Positions 12,292 to 20,762 of a stretch of 47,831 bases of DNA are shown piece after piece (position 1 is the stretch's first letter; the number at the start of each line of letters is the position of its first letter). A model generated the notes under the pieces. The model had not been told where the DNA came from, made no database searches, and saw only the letters and a list, made by a program, of their open reading frames with translations. Source of the DNA: Desulfatitalea alkaliphila (lineage in GTDB: Bacteria; Desulfobacterota; Desulfobacteria; Desulfobacterales; Desulfosarcinaceae); the NCBI RefSeq assembly GCF_022968795.1, contig NZ_JALJRB010000034.1, forward strand, positions 1 through 47,831. Direction: 5' to 3'. A program made the position numbers and the translations under genes.

Positions 12292-14445
12292 TCAGTTCTC
12301 CTCCGGCTCGAGAATAAAGCGACAGTCGGCTACCGTAGCGCCTTGGCCTTCGGGGTGGACCAGGAGGGGGTTGATGTCCAGCTCCTTGATCTCGGGGTTG
12401 TCGGTGACCAGGTCGGACAAGGAGACGATCAACTTTTCCAGGATGGTCAGGTCGGCCTTGGGCATGTTGCGGAAACCGCTGAGCATGGTGAAGGCCTTGA
12501 TGCCGCGTACCATTTGCCGGGCGCTGTTGCGGTTGATGGGGGCCAGGCGGAAGGTGACGTCCTTGAACACTTCCACCGAGACGCCGCCGCTGCCGAACAT
12601 GAGCAGGTGGCCGAACTTGGGGTAGCGGGTGGCGCCCAGGATCACTTCCTGTCCCTTGGGGGCCATTTTCTGCACCAGCACGCCGTCGATGATGGCATCG
12701 GCCTTGAACGCCTTGGCGTTGGCCACGATCTCCTCGAAGGCGGCTTTGACGGCCTCGGCGTCGGCCACGTTGATGCGCACACCGCCGGCATCGGACTTGT
12801 GGATGATCTGGGCGGAGACGATCTTCATGGCCACGGGGTAGCCCATCTCCTCGGCCTTGGCGACCGCTTCGTCGCCGGTGAGGGCCAGCTCTGTGGGCAG
12901 CACGTCGAAGCCGTAGCACTTGAGCAGGTGGACCCCGGTGAGCTCGCCCATGTAGCACTGGCCGTCGTTGACGCACGCTTCGACGATTTTGCGCGCGCCC
13001 GCCTTGTCGTGCTTGAAGTGGTAGGGCGCCAGCTCCTGGCGGTTGAGCCACTTGGCGTAGCGGTAGATGGCGCCGAAGGAACGGGCGGCCTGCTCGGGGA
13101 AGGGGTAGACCGGCACGCCGTTCTCCTGCAGATATTTGACGCCCGCCGAGACGTCCACGATACCCATGAAGCAGCAGAGGATGGGCTTGTGGGACCGCTG
13201 GGCGATGGAGACGATCACCTTGGCGGTGCCGATGGCGTTGGTCATGGATTGGGGGGTGAGGATCACCAGGGCGCCGTCCACCCCTTCGTCCCGGATCACG
13301 GCGTTGAGGGCCCGCTCGTAGCGGTCCTGGGCGGCGTCGCCGATGATGTCCACCGGGTTGTGCACGTTGGCCGTGGCCGGCAGGTGGCTCTGCAGCACCT
13401 CCACCGTTTCTTCGCTGAAGGTGGCCAGCTCCAATCCGGAGACCACCGTCATGTCGGTGGCCACGATGCCCGGCCCGCCGGCGTTGGTGACGATGGCCAC
13501 GCGGTTGCCGTGGGGCACCTTGCGGCGCATCTTGCCCAGGGCGTTCTCATTCTTGTAGGCGAAGGCGATGGCATAGTCGAACAGTTCGTCGATGCGCTCC
13601 ACGCGGATGATGCCCGACTGGGCGAATATGGCGTCGTAGACCGCTTCCGATCCGGCCAGGGAGCCGGTGTGGGAGGCGGCGGCCTGGGCCCCGGCGCTGG
13701 TTCGGCCCGACTTGATCACCAGGATGGGCTTGGGCCGGTTGCCGCCGGTGATCTGCTTGGCGATTTCGATGAACGCCTGGCCACGCTGCAACTCTTCCAC
13801 GTAGATCATGATCACTTCGGTATCCGGGTCGTCCTGGAAGTAGCGCAGCAGGTCCACCTCGTCCACGTCGGCCTTGTTGCCGATGGAGATGAACTTGGAG
13901 AAACCGAAATCGCGCTCGCCGGCAAAGTCCAGCACGGCGGTGCACAAGGCGCCGCTCTGGGAGATGAAGGAAACGTTACCCGGCTTGGGCATGCGGGCCG
14001 AAAAGCTGGCGTTGAGGCGCACGTCGGCCAGGGGGTTGATCACGCCCAGGCAGTTGGGACCCACCAGGCGCACGTCGTTATCGCGGCACAACTGGGTGAT
14101 CTGATTTTCGATGGCCAGACCCTCGCCGCCCACCTCCTTGAACCCGGCCGAGACGATCACCACCCCCTTGACCCCTTTGTCGATGGCCTGCTGCACCGAT
14201 TGCAGGGCGATCTTGGGCGGCACGATGAGCATGGCCAAATCCAACGGATAGGGGATGTCGGCGATGGACGGATAGGCCCGCACGCAGGCGATGGACTCGG
14301 CGTTGGGGTTGACCGGATAGAGCACGCCCCGGTAGCCGCCCTTGAGGATATTGACGAAAATGTCATGGCCGACCTTGCCGGGGGTGGTGGAAGCGCCCAC
14401 CACCGCCACGGAGCGCGGTGAAAAAATGGCATCCAGATCTTTCAT
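12292..14445 (-). CDS. acetate--CoA ligase (ADP-forming), fused alpha-beta
   Basis: 717-residue single-chain acyl-CoA synthetase of the NDP-forming family. It interconverts acetyl-CoA + ADP + Pi with acetate + ATP + CoA, allowing substrate-level ATP formation or acetate uptake. Order: CoA-binding Rossmann domain (SVAVVGAST, residues 12-20), succinyl-CoA-ligase-like domains (LVGPNCLGVINP, ISQSGALC), the phosphohistidine segment AASHTGSLAG with His259, and an ATP-grasp domain in the C-terminal ~230 residues. No C-terminal GNAT domain, so it is not a Pat-type acetyltransferase. AAAGGTGA lies 5 nt before the ATG. It starts 49 nt downstream of the fumarase stop, same strand, so the two are probably cotranscribed. 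The acyl substrate is not fixed by sequence; acetate is the family default. Confidence 0.93.
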   Translation of the reverse strand: MKDLDAIFSPRSVAVVGASTTPGKVGHDIFVNILKGGYRGVLYPVNPNAESIACVRAYPSIADIPYPLDLAMLIVPPKIALQSVQQAIDKGVKGVVIVSAGFKEVGGEGLAIENQITQLCRDNDVRLVGPNCLGVINPLADVRLNASFSARMPKPGNVSFISQSGALCTAVLDFAGERDFGFSKFISIGNKADVDEVDLLRYFQDDPDTEVIMIYVEELQRGQAFIEIAKQITGGNRPKPILVIKSGRTSAGAQAAASHTGSLAGSEAVYDAIFAQSGIIRVERIDELFDYAIAFAYKNENALGKMRRKVPHGNRVAIVTNAGGPGIVATDMTVVSGLELATFSEETVEVLQSHLPATANVHNPVDIIGDAAQDRYERALNAVIRDEGVDGALVILTPQSMTNAIGTAKVIVSIAQRSHKPILCCFMGIVDVSAGVKYLQENGVPVYPFPEQAARSFGAIYRYAKWLNRQELAPYHFKHDKAGARKIVEACVNDGQCYMGELTGVHLLKCYGFDVLPTELALTGDEAVAKAEEMGYPVAMKIVSAQIIHKSDAGGVRINVADAEAVKAAFEEIVANAKAFKADAIIDGVLVQKMAPKGQEVILGATRYPKFGHLLMFGSGGVSVEVFKDVTFRLAPINRNSARQMVRGIKAFTMLSGFRNMPKADLTILEKLIVSLSDLVTDNPEIKELDINPLLVHPEGQGATVADCRFILEPEEN

Positions 14446-14494
14446 GGGTCACCTTTCTGTGGAAAACGTTGAATATCCTTGCGGGGCCCGTTGC

Positions 14495-16102
14495 TCAGAG
14501 CAGCCCCTGGAAAAAGTCGTTGCCTTTGTCGTCCACCAGGATGAAGGCCGGGAAATCCTTGACGGTGATTTTGTAGATCGCCTCCATGCCCAGTTCGGGA
14601 AACTCGATCAGCTCCATGTGGGTGATGCACTCCTTGCCCAGACGGGCGGCGGGACCGCCGATGGAGCCCAGGTAGAAGCCGCCGTGCTGTTTGCACGATT
14701 CAGTGACCACGGCCGTGCGGTTGCCCTTGGCCAGCATCACCAGGGAGGCGCCCCGGGCCTGGAACAGGGGCACGTAAGCGTCCATGCGGCCGGCGGTGGT
14801 GGGGCCGAAGGCGCCCGAGGCATACCCCGCCGGGGTTTTTGCCGGCCCGGCGTAGTAAATGATGTGCTTCTTGAAGTAGTCGGGCAGTGCCTGGCCGCTG
14901 TCGAGGCGTTCTTTGAGCTTGGCGTGGGCGATGTCCCGCGCCACGATCAGGGTGCCGTTGAGCAGCAGGCGGGTGGCCACCGGGTAGCGGCTCAAGGTGG
15001 CGCGAATCTGCTCCATGGGCTGGTTCAGGTCGACGGACACGGCCTCGCCTTCGCTGCCGGCGGGTTCGGGCAGATAGCGGGCCGGATCGGTCTCCAACTG
15101 CTCCAGGAAGATGCCCTCGGTGGTGATTTTGGCTTTGATGTTGCGGTCGGCGCTGCAGCTCACGCCGATGCCGATGGGGCACGAGGCGCCGTGGCGCGGC
15201 AGCCGGATCACGCGCACATCGTGGCAGAAAGCCCGCCCGCCGAACTGGGCGCCCAGGCCCAAGCGGCGCGCCTGGTCCAGCAGTTCGGCCTCCAGGGCCG
15301 GGTCGCGAAAGGCGTGGCCGCCGGGGCCGCCCTGGGTGGGCAGCGGATCCAGGTACTTGGCCGAGGCCAGCTTGACGGTCTTGAGGTTCAGCTCCGCCGA
15401 AGTGCCGCCCACCACCACGGCTAAATGATAGGGCGGACAGGCGGCCGTGCCCAAGCTCTTCATCTTGTTCACCAGGAAGGGCACCAGGTTGCCGGGGGTC
15501 AGCACCGCCTTGGTCTCCTGGTAGAGATAGGTCTTGTTGGCCGAACCGCCGCCCTTGGCGATCATCAGGAAGCGGTAGGCATCGCCGTCCACGGCGTACA
15601 GCTCGATCTGGGCCGGCAGGTTGCAGCCGGTGTTCTTCTCCGTGTACATATCCAGGGGCGCGTTCTGGGAGTAGCGCAGGTTGTTTTCCGTGTAGGCCAG
15701 AAAGACCCCTTTGGAAAGCGCCTCCTCGTCGCCGCCGCCGGTCCACACCTGCTGCCCCTTCTTGCCCATGATGATGGCCGTGCCGGTGTCCTGGCACATG
15801 GGAAATTCCATCTCGGCGGCGATGGCCGCGTTGCGCAGCATCTCCAGGGCGACGTAGCGGTCGTTGGCCGAGCTGTCCGGATCGTCCAGAATGGCGGCCA
15901 ACTGCGCCAGGTGACCGGGACGGTAAAGGTGGGCCACGTCGCGGAAGGCCTCCTTGGCCAGAAGGGTCAACCCCGCGGGATCCACCTCGAGCAAAGTGCG
16001 GCCGTTGCACTGCGCCACGGAAACGTGGCCATCGCTGAGCAGTCGGTAAGGGGTGTCGTCGGGGCCTGTGGGAAACATGGGCTGGTAGGCGAATGCGGTC
16101 AT
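14495..16102 (-). CDS. fumA: fumarate hydratase class I (iron-sulfur)
   Basis: 535-residue single-chain class I hydro-lyase that hydrates fumarate to malate with a labile [4Fe-4S] cluster. The three cluster cysteines expected for this family are visible: C103 in MCQDTGTA, C222 in ACPPYH and C316 in SCSADR. Alpha and beta domains are fused as in E. coli FumA (548 residues). The C-terminal part contains [14 protein letters not shown] and [10 protein letters not shown], typical of the beta domain. GGAG sits 9 nt before the ATG. It is followed 49 nt later by the ADP-forming acetate-CoA ligase. Tartrate dehydratase-like activity cannot be excluded, but length and fusion favour fumarase. Confidence 0.94.
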   Translation of the reverse strand: MTAFAYQPMFPTGPDDTPYRLLSDGHVSVAQCNGRTLLEVDPAGLTLLAKEAFRDVAHLYRPGHLAQLAAILDDPDSSANDRYVALEMLRNAAIAAEMEFPMCQDTGTAIIMGKKGQQVWTGGGDEEALSKGVFLAYTENNLRYSQNAPLDMYTEKNTGCNLPAQIELYAVDGDAYRFLMIAKGGGSANKTYLYQETKAVLTPGNLVPFLVNKMKSLGTAACPPYHLAVVVGGTSAELNLKTVKLASAKYLDPLPTQGGPGGHAFRDPALEAELLDQARRLGLGAQFGGRAFCHDVRVIRLPRHGASCPIGIGVSCSADRNIKAKITTEGIFLEQLETDPARYLPEPAGSEGEAVSVDLNQPMEQIRATLSRYPVATRLLLNGTLIVARDIAHAKLKERLDSGQALPDYFKKHIIYYAGPAKTPAGYASGAFGPTTAGRMDAYVPLFQARGASLVMLAKGNRTAVVTESCKQHGGFYLGSIGGPAARLGKECITHMELIEFPELGMEAIYKITVKDFPAFILVDDKGNDFFQGLL

Positions 16103-16475
16103 GGGTGTTAACTCCGTGGAAATTAATTTACTTACTCGTTACGATAAATGCTGACTTACTTAACTGTATAGAGGATTGGGAGGGAAGTTTAAAGTTTAAA
16201 GTTTTAAGTTTAAAGCAAGGAATTCTATCGATTAGATAGAATTGGGTTGGTTGAGTTTGTTGGGTCGGTTGTCCCCCTCGTAGGGGCACGGCATGCCGTG
16301 CCCGGGAATCCCCGAATGGCCCATTCGGACACGGCATGCCGTGCCCTACGCCACCGGCGATCATGGAAATAATGATCAGATTATAGGATGCGCTGACGAA
16401 GGAAGCGCATCTTTGCTATCCAAATGACACCGCCGGATAGGGGAACGGGCAATCCGGTCCGGCGGAACCTTTTTT
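16103..16475. other. repeat-filled intergenic region
   Basis: 373 bp without a gene. It holds the fumarase upstream region (AT-rich 16110-16170), a full composite repeat (16186-16350) and, near 16431-16470, a CCGCCGGA/TCCGGCGG hairpin followed by a T-run on the + strand. That hairpin faces away from the neighbouring minus-strand genes, so its role is unclear. Confidence 0.7.
16186..16350 (+). repeat. composite repeat, full copy (heptamer block, nonamer array, GGCATGCC palindromes)
   Basis: Order on +: GTTTAAA-type heptamers ending in GGAATTCTATCGATTAGA (16186-16238), TTGGTTGAGTTTGTTGGG nonamers (16241-16265), then a 72-bp REPIN-like unit (16279-16350). The last has two copies of a palindrome centred on GGCATGCC in inverted arrangement around CCGAATG/CATTCGG. 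The 20-mer GGGCACGGCATGCCGTGCCC at 16284-16303 is a perfect palindrome. Confidence 0.85.
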
Positions 16476-17117
16476 TCAGGTAAAGGGGTTGGATTTTTTT
16501 TGCTCTTTTATGGTGGTGGTGGGCGTGTCGCCGTAGTCGTGGCCGGGCCAGACGATGGTTTCACCCGGCAGGGTGTAGATCTTGGTGTGGATCGCCTCGA
16601 TCAGTTGGCGGGTGTCGCCGCCGCTGAGGTCGGTGCGGCCCACGGCGCCCACGAAGAGGGTGTCGCCGGTGAAGAGGTGGCCGGGGCTGTAAAGGCAGAT
16701 GCCGCCGGGGGTGTGACCGGGGGTGTGCAACACGGTCAGGCTGGTGGCGCCGAAGCGCACCACGTCGCCGTCCTTGAGCAGGCGATGGGGTTTGGGCGAC
16801 CCTTTGCCGCCGAGCATGCGGGCGAAGGCGCGGTGGGTCATCCGGCCCAGGGAGGGGGCGTCCTTGGCGTGGATGCAGAGCCGGGCGCCGGTGGCCCGGA
16901 TCACCTCGGCATTGCCGGCGGTGTGGTCGGCATGGTGGTGGGTGTTGATCACGTGGGTGATGGCAACCCTCGCCTTGCGGGCCTTTTCCAGCAAACGGGG
17001 CACATCGCAAGCCGGATCGATAAGCGCCCCGTCCCCGCTCACCTCATCCCACACCAAATAACAAAACACCTCCATCCGGCTCAACTTGATCTGCAAAACC
17101 TTCAAATCAACCCCCAA
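16476..17117 (-). CDS. metallo-beta-lactamase-fold hydrolase (glyoxalase II-like)
   Basis: 213-residue zinc hydrolase of the glyoxalase II/persulfide-dioxygenase-like branch. Ligands are THHHADH (H60, H62, D64, H65), GHTPGG (H135), FTGDTLF (D152) and WPGHDYG (H193). The short C-terminus lacks the full hydroxyacylglutathione-binding domain of classical GloB, so the substrate is open: thioester, lactoylglutathione or related. The start is a TTG at 17117, giving the family-like MGVDLKVLQIKLSRMEVFCYLV; an ATG at 17075 would cut into the first strand. No Shine-Dalgarno is convincing, so the start is uncertain. The gene is flanked on both sides by oppositely oriented copies of the composite repeat. 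Confidence 0.88.
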   Translation of the reverse strand: MGVDLKVLQIKLSRMEVFCYLVWDEVSGDGALIDPACDVPRLLEKARKARVAITHVINTHHHADHTAGNAEVIRATGARLCIHAKDAPSLGRMTHRAFARMLGGKGSPKPHRLLKDGDVVRFGATSLTVLHTPGHTPGGICLYSPGHLFTGDTLFVGAVGRTDLSGGDTRQLIEAIHTKIYTLPGETIVWPGHDYGDTPTTTIKEQKKSNPFT

Positions 17118-17206
17118 TCAAGGCGACAACCCATACCGACATGGACGCCCTCCGACAACCTTCAAATCGATCTCGAGATCAATCCCACCCGATCCAAATC
17201 CAACCG

Positions 17207-17354
17207 ACGGCATGCCGTGCCCCTACGGGGATGGCGCAAACCTGCCAACCCGAAAAACCCAACAAACTCAACAAACTCAACAAACCCAATTCCCCCAACC
17301 ATCTCTAACCGGCAGAATTCCTTGCATTAAACTTAAAACTTTAAACTTTAAACT
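17207..17354 (-). repeat. composite repeat, full copy, inverse orientation
   Basis: Read on the minus strand: heptamer block ending in the GAATTC..CGGTTAGA box (17354-17303), nonamer array (17300-17233), then GTAGGGGCACGGCATGCCGT (17230-17207). Part order is the same as at 16186-16350 and 19524-19686. Confidence 0.85.
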
Positions 17355-17409
17355 GCCCTCTACCCTTCCAATAACCCCAAAACCCTCCCCCGCCACTAAA
17401 CCCAGCCAT

Positions 17410-19413
17410 CTACCTCAGTCCCAACTCCCAATTCCACTTCCCCGGCCGTTTCTTGATCTGCACCGATCTCGGCACCGGTTCCTCCAACTGAACGAAGAGG
17501 CGGTAACCGGCCTTGGCCAGGGTGTCTTGGGCGCCGCGCAGGTCGATAGGCCAGTTGGGGAACACCCAGTTGAGGCTGCCGTAGCGGGCGAGCCAGCCCT
17601 GCTCCTGGCGGGGGCTTTCGAAGGGCTGTTCCGGTTGCAGGTCGGCGGCCGCCGTGCGGGAAACGCAGAAGGGCCAGTGGCCGTAGATCACCGCCCCCAG
17701 GGGCAGCACGCTCTTGGACGACAGGGCCTCGTAATCTTCTTGGCCCAGCTCGGGCGAGACGATCACCCCTTGGCCGCCAAGCAGTTTGAAGGTGCGGATG
17801 GCCAGGGGGTTGGCGATGTTGCAGAACGGCCCGGCCCAGAGGTTCAGCTTGCCCGAGCGCTGAAAAAGGGCCACCTGCCAGGGGGCGTTGAGCACGAAGC
17901 GGTCGGCGCCGTGGCCCATCACCTTGCGGATCAGCAGGCGCCACTGCTCCTCTTCGTCGGGCCAGATGACCGGCGGCAGCCACCACCAGGCGTGGGTAAT
18001 CTGGGAGGTGTGCATGGCATTGACCGCCTCCGCCGAAAGCCAGACCGCCAGGGTGGTTTTGCGCATGCGTTGTCCGGGGCTGCGCAACACGTGCATCAAG
18101 CGCACCCGAGGCTGTTTGGGGCTGGCCGGCGCCAAGCGCAGGTTGAACGGCACGCCGGCTTCGGGCACTGTCCGGGCAAAGGCATCCAGGCGCCGCTGCA
18201 ACTTGGCGATCTGTTCCAACAGATAGGGTTCGCGCCGGTCGATCAGAAAAATCGGGGTACCCTTGGCGGGCACGCGCCCCTTGGGAGTCTTGAAGTAGAA
18301 CTTGCCGCCCTTGGGCACGCTCTTGGGCAGATCGAAGGTCTGGTGCCACTCATCGTCTTCATAGCCGATGCGCAGCTTGTCCCCCTCCAGCAGCGCCATG
18401 CGCGGTTCGAGGCACGGCTTGTCCCGGCCGCCGCGCACGGTGCCCACCAGCAGCCCGGAGCCCGAATCGGTCTGGGTGTCGATTGGGTTCTGGGGCCGCT
18501 GGGGCAAAAAATGGTAATGGGTGCCGGGCCGGCCCAAGGCGTTCTCCAACAATCCGAGGGCCGATTTTTTGGCCTGGGGATCCTGCCCTTCGTCACGCAG
18601 CATTTTGTAGGCCGTGGTGGTGTAGTAGACATAGTGGGGCCCTTTTTTACGCCCCTCGATCTTCCAGGCCCGCACTTGGGGAATCTCGGCCAGCACTTTG
18701 GCCAGCACGTCCAGGCTGTAGTCCTGGCAGGAGAAAAAGCGCTGGGAGGCCTCCCCCTGGGTGTAGCGCCGGCGGCAGGGCTGCACGCAACGCCCCCGCA
18801 GGCCGCTCTTGCCGCCCATGAAGCTGCTCCAGTAGCAACGACCGGATACGCCGTAACACAAGGCGCCGTGCACGAACAGTTCGAGGCCCAGGTCGGGCGG
18901 GCAGGCGGCGGCCATCTGCTTGATCTCGTCCACGTTCAGCTCCCGCGGCAGCACCACGCGCTGCACGTTCAATGTGGTGCCCAAACGGGAGAGCACGGCG
19001 GGATGGGAAACATTGGCCAGGGTGGAGAGGTGTATCTCGCCGCTGAACCCGGCCTGGCGCGCCAGGGCGGGCACGGCCAGGTCCTGGACGATCAGGGCGT
19101 CGGGCGCGGCATGGCGGCTCACCCAGGCGAGCTGCCGGCCCAGGGGCAACAGTTCGTCGGATTTGAGCAGGGTGTTGACCGTCAGGTACACCTTGGCCCC
19201 CTGGTCGTGGGCCAGATCGATCAGGGCGGCCAGTTCGGCCGGGGTGAAATTCTGGGCCGCCATGCGGGCGGAAAAGTCCTTCAGGCCGCAATAGACGGCA
19301 TCGGCGCCGGCCGCCAGGGCCGCCAGGAAGCTGTCCTTTTGCCCGGCCGGGGCCAGGATCTCCGGCTTGGGTCCCCTGAAGTCCCCCGCTTTGCGTCGTA
19401 CGATTTGTTCCAT
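17410..19413 (-). CDS. peptidase U32 family protein
   Basis: 667 residues from the ATG at 19413. The U32 signature is present: the N-terminal PEILAPAGQKDSFLAALAAGADAVYCG TIM-barrel opening, and ELFVHGALCYGVSGRC with the following GRCVQPCRRRY cysteines (near residues 175-210). Such proteins include collagenase-like peptidases and enzymes of tRNA/rRNA hydroxylation (TrhP, RlhA); the four cysteines suggest a metal or Fe-S site. The protein is longer than the ~330-450-residue simple members, so an extra C-terminal domain is present. A TTG at 19506 would add 31 non-conserved residues; the ATG directly before the conserved start is preferred although its ribosome site is weak. Proteolysis versus RNA modification cannot be decided from sequence. 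Confidence 0.88.
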   Translation of the reverse strand: MEQIVRRKAGDFRGPKPEILAPAGQKDSFLAALAAGADAVYCGLKDFSARMAAQNFTPAELAALIDLAHDQGAKVYLTVNTLLKSDELLPLGRQLAWVSRHAAPDALIVQDLAVPALARQAGFSGEIHLSTLANVSHPAVLSRLGTTLNVQRVVLPRELNVDEIKQMAAACPPDLGLELFVHGALCYGVSGRCYWSSFMGGKSGLRGRCVQPCRRRYTQGEASQRFFSCQDYSLDVLAKVLAEIPQVRAWKIEGRKKGPHYVYYTTTAYKMLRDEGQDPQAKKSALGLLENALGRPGTHYHFLPQRPQNPIDTQTDSGSGLLVGTVRGGRDKPCLEPRMALLEGDKLRIGYEDDEWHQTFDLPKSVPKGGKFYFKTPKGRVPAKGTPIFLIDRREPYLLEQIAKLQRRLDAFARTVPEAGVPFNLRLAPASPKQPRVRLMHVLRSPGQRMRKTTLAVWLSAEAVNAMHTSQITHAWWWLPPVIWPDEEEQWRLLIRKVMGHGADRFVLNAPWQVALFQRSGKLNLWAGPFCNIANPLAIRTFKLLGGQGVIVSPELGQEDYEALSSKSVLPLGAVIYGHWPFCVSRTAAADLQPEQPFESPRQEQGWLARYGSLNWVFPNWPIDLRGAQDTLAKAGYRLFVQLEEPVPRSVQIKKRPGKWNWELGLR

Positions 19414-19523
19414 GGTGGTCGTCTCGTTTTCGGCGGCGATAGTGGTGCGCGCACGCTCGTGTTCATAAAGAAGCCCTCTTCTAACCTGCGGCGGTGCTGT
19501 GGTCAAGCGGGGGAGATAGGGGG

Positions 19524-19686
19524 GAAAGTTTTAAGTTTTAAGTTTTAAGTTTTAAGTTGAAGGAATTCTGGCGGTTAGAGATGGTTGGGGGGTGGTGGGT
19601 CTGTTGAGTTTGTTGTGTTTGTTGGGTTTGTCGGTTTGGCAGGTCTGTGCCATTCCCGTAGGGGCACGGCATGCCGTGTCCCTACG
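19524..19686 (+). repeat. composite repeat, full copy
   Basis: Heptamer block as GTTTTAA repeats ending in GAAGGAATTCTGGCGGTTAGA (19524-19580), nonamer array (about 19585-19645), then CGTAGGGGCACGGCATGCCG palindrome (19657-19686). The heptamer variant differs from the GTTTAAA form elsewhere, suggesting independent drift of the tandem part. Confidence 0.85.
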
Positions 19687-19766
19687 ATAGCGGTGATCAT
19701 TATTAAAATGAGATACAAATGATCCGATGTCCATCACCTGCGCCCAGGCCGGATGAACCTCTTTTG

Positions 19767-19794
19767 TTGCCCTTGGGGGATTGTTTGTTATATT
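19767..19794 (+). promoter_or_regulatory. candidate promoter of cooC-like gene
   Basis: TTGCCC (19767-19772) and TATATT (19789-19794) with 16-bp spacing, about 80 nt before the ATG at 19875. The -10 is 5/6 to consensus, the -35 is 4/6. Inference only. Confidence 0.45.
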
Positions 19795-19874
19795 GACGGG
19801 TGATGTAAATTCGGGTGGTGCTCTGTTTTTTCGTGGACTGCCCCAACATATTGGGAACATGGAAGGATTGGGAA

Positions 19875-20630
19875 ATGAAGATTGCGGTTAGCGGTAAGGG
19901 CGGAGTGGGCAAGACCACTTTCTCCGCCATGTTGATTCGGACGTTGAGCGATATGGGCAAGAAGGTGCTGGCCATCGATGCCGATCCGGATGCCAATCTG
20001 GCGGCGGCACTGGGGATGCCGGATGCGGACCGGGTGGTGCCCATCGCCGAGATGAAAGATATGATCTTCGAGCGCACCGGCGCCCAGCCGGGAACGGTGG
20101 GCGGCTTTTTCCGGCTCAACCCCCAGGTGGACGATCTGCCGGATAAATATTCGGTGAAAATGGACAATATCAAGATGATGCGCCTGGGCAGCGTGAAGAA
20201 GGGCGGCGGCGGTTGCCTCTGCCCGGAGAGCACCCTGCTCAAGAGCCTGGTGATGCACATCGTGCTGGCCCGCGACGAAGTGGTGGTCATGGACATGGAG
20301 GCCGGCATTGAACATTTGGGACGCGCCACGGCCAAGGCGGTGGACCGCCTGATCGTGGTGGTGGAGCCGGGGCGGCGCAGCATCGACACGGCCGCGCACA
20401 TCCGGCGCCTGGCAAAGGAGATTCACCTGGAGCGCATCGCCGTGGTGGGCAACAAAATCCGCACGCCCAAGGACGAGGCGTTCGTGCGGGAACACCTGTC
20501 CGATTTCGATATTTTGGGATTTCTGCCCTACGGCGACGCATTGATCGAGGCGGATCTGAACGGTCAATCCCCCTATGATGTCGCCTCGGATGCCAAGACG
20601 CGCATCGCGGAGATGATCGCCAAGCTGTAG
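19875..20630 (+). CDS. cooC: CooC-type ATPase, CODH/ACS nickel maturation
   Basis: 251-residue SIMIBI-class P-loop ATPase. Deviant Walker A GKGGVGKTT is at residues 7-15, with DADPDANLAAALG as switch I and VVVMDMEAGIEHLGRA (near 136-151) as the Walker B region. The CxC pair at C114/C116 in GGGGCLCPE matches the nickel-binding motif at the CooC1 dimer interface, separating this from MinD/ParA proteins. CooC supports nickel insertion into carbon monoxide dehydrogenase/acetyl-CoA synthase. No CODH gene is in the window, so its target must be elsewhere. The ATG at 19875 has GGAAGGA just upstream; a longer frame from 19815 would add non-conserved residues. The gene stands alone and converges on the hydrolase gene. 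Confidence 0.92.
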   Translation: MKIAVSGKGGVGKTTFSAMLIRTLSDMGKKVLAIDADPDANLAAALGMPDADRVVPIAEMKDMIFERTGAQPGTVGGFFRLNPQVDDLPDKYSVKMDNIKMMRLGSVKKGGGGCLCPESTLLKSLVMHIVLARDEVVVMDMEAGIEHLGRATAKAVDRLIVVVEPGRRSIDTAAHIRRLAKEIHLERIAVVGNKIRTPKDEAFVREHLSDFDILGFLPYGDALIEADLNGQSPYDVASDAKTRIAEMIAKL

Positions 20631-20653
20631 CGGGAAGCATGCGCTGCAACGGA

Positions 20654-20689
20654 AGGGGCGTGGGGTTTACGATGTGGACCCACGCCCCT
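20654..20689 (+). terminator. hairpin terminator after cooC
   Basis: Perfect 11-bp stem AGGGGCGTGGG/CCCACGCCCCT with a 14-nt loop, 23 nt after the cooC stop, followed by a short T-rich stretch (GATTTTCC). A second stem (TGGGTTTGCA/TGCAAACCCA, 20711-20750) follows and may serve the convergent gene. Confidence 0.6.
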
Positions 20690-20710
20690 GGTGATTTTCC
20701 ATGATAGGGG

Positions 20711-20750
20711 TGGGTTTGCAAGGCACCCGCCGCGCCTCGATGCAAACCCA
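20711..20750 (-). terminator. hairpin 3' of the lipoprotein hydrolase gene
   Basis: Perfect 10-bp stem with a 20-nt loop, just downstream of the stop at 20763 on the minus strand. It lacks a U-run, so termination is only plausible. Confidence 0.4.
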
Positions 20751-20762
20751 CATACAAACGCT

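Larger units (their letters stand above)
19414..19874. other. intergenic region between divergent U32 and cooC genes
   Basis: About 460 bp between divergent genes. It holds a full composite repeat (19524-19686) and, closer to cooC, a candidate promoter (19767-19794). No credible coding frame. Confidence 0.7.

Noticed and set aside
16431-16470. Terminator of the metallo-hydrolase gene
   Set aside because: The stem exists, but the T-run is on the opposite strand to that gene, so direction is wrong for an intrinsic terminator of it.
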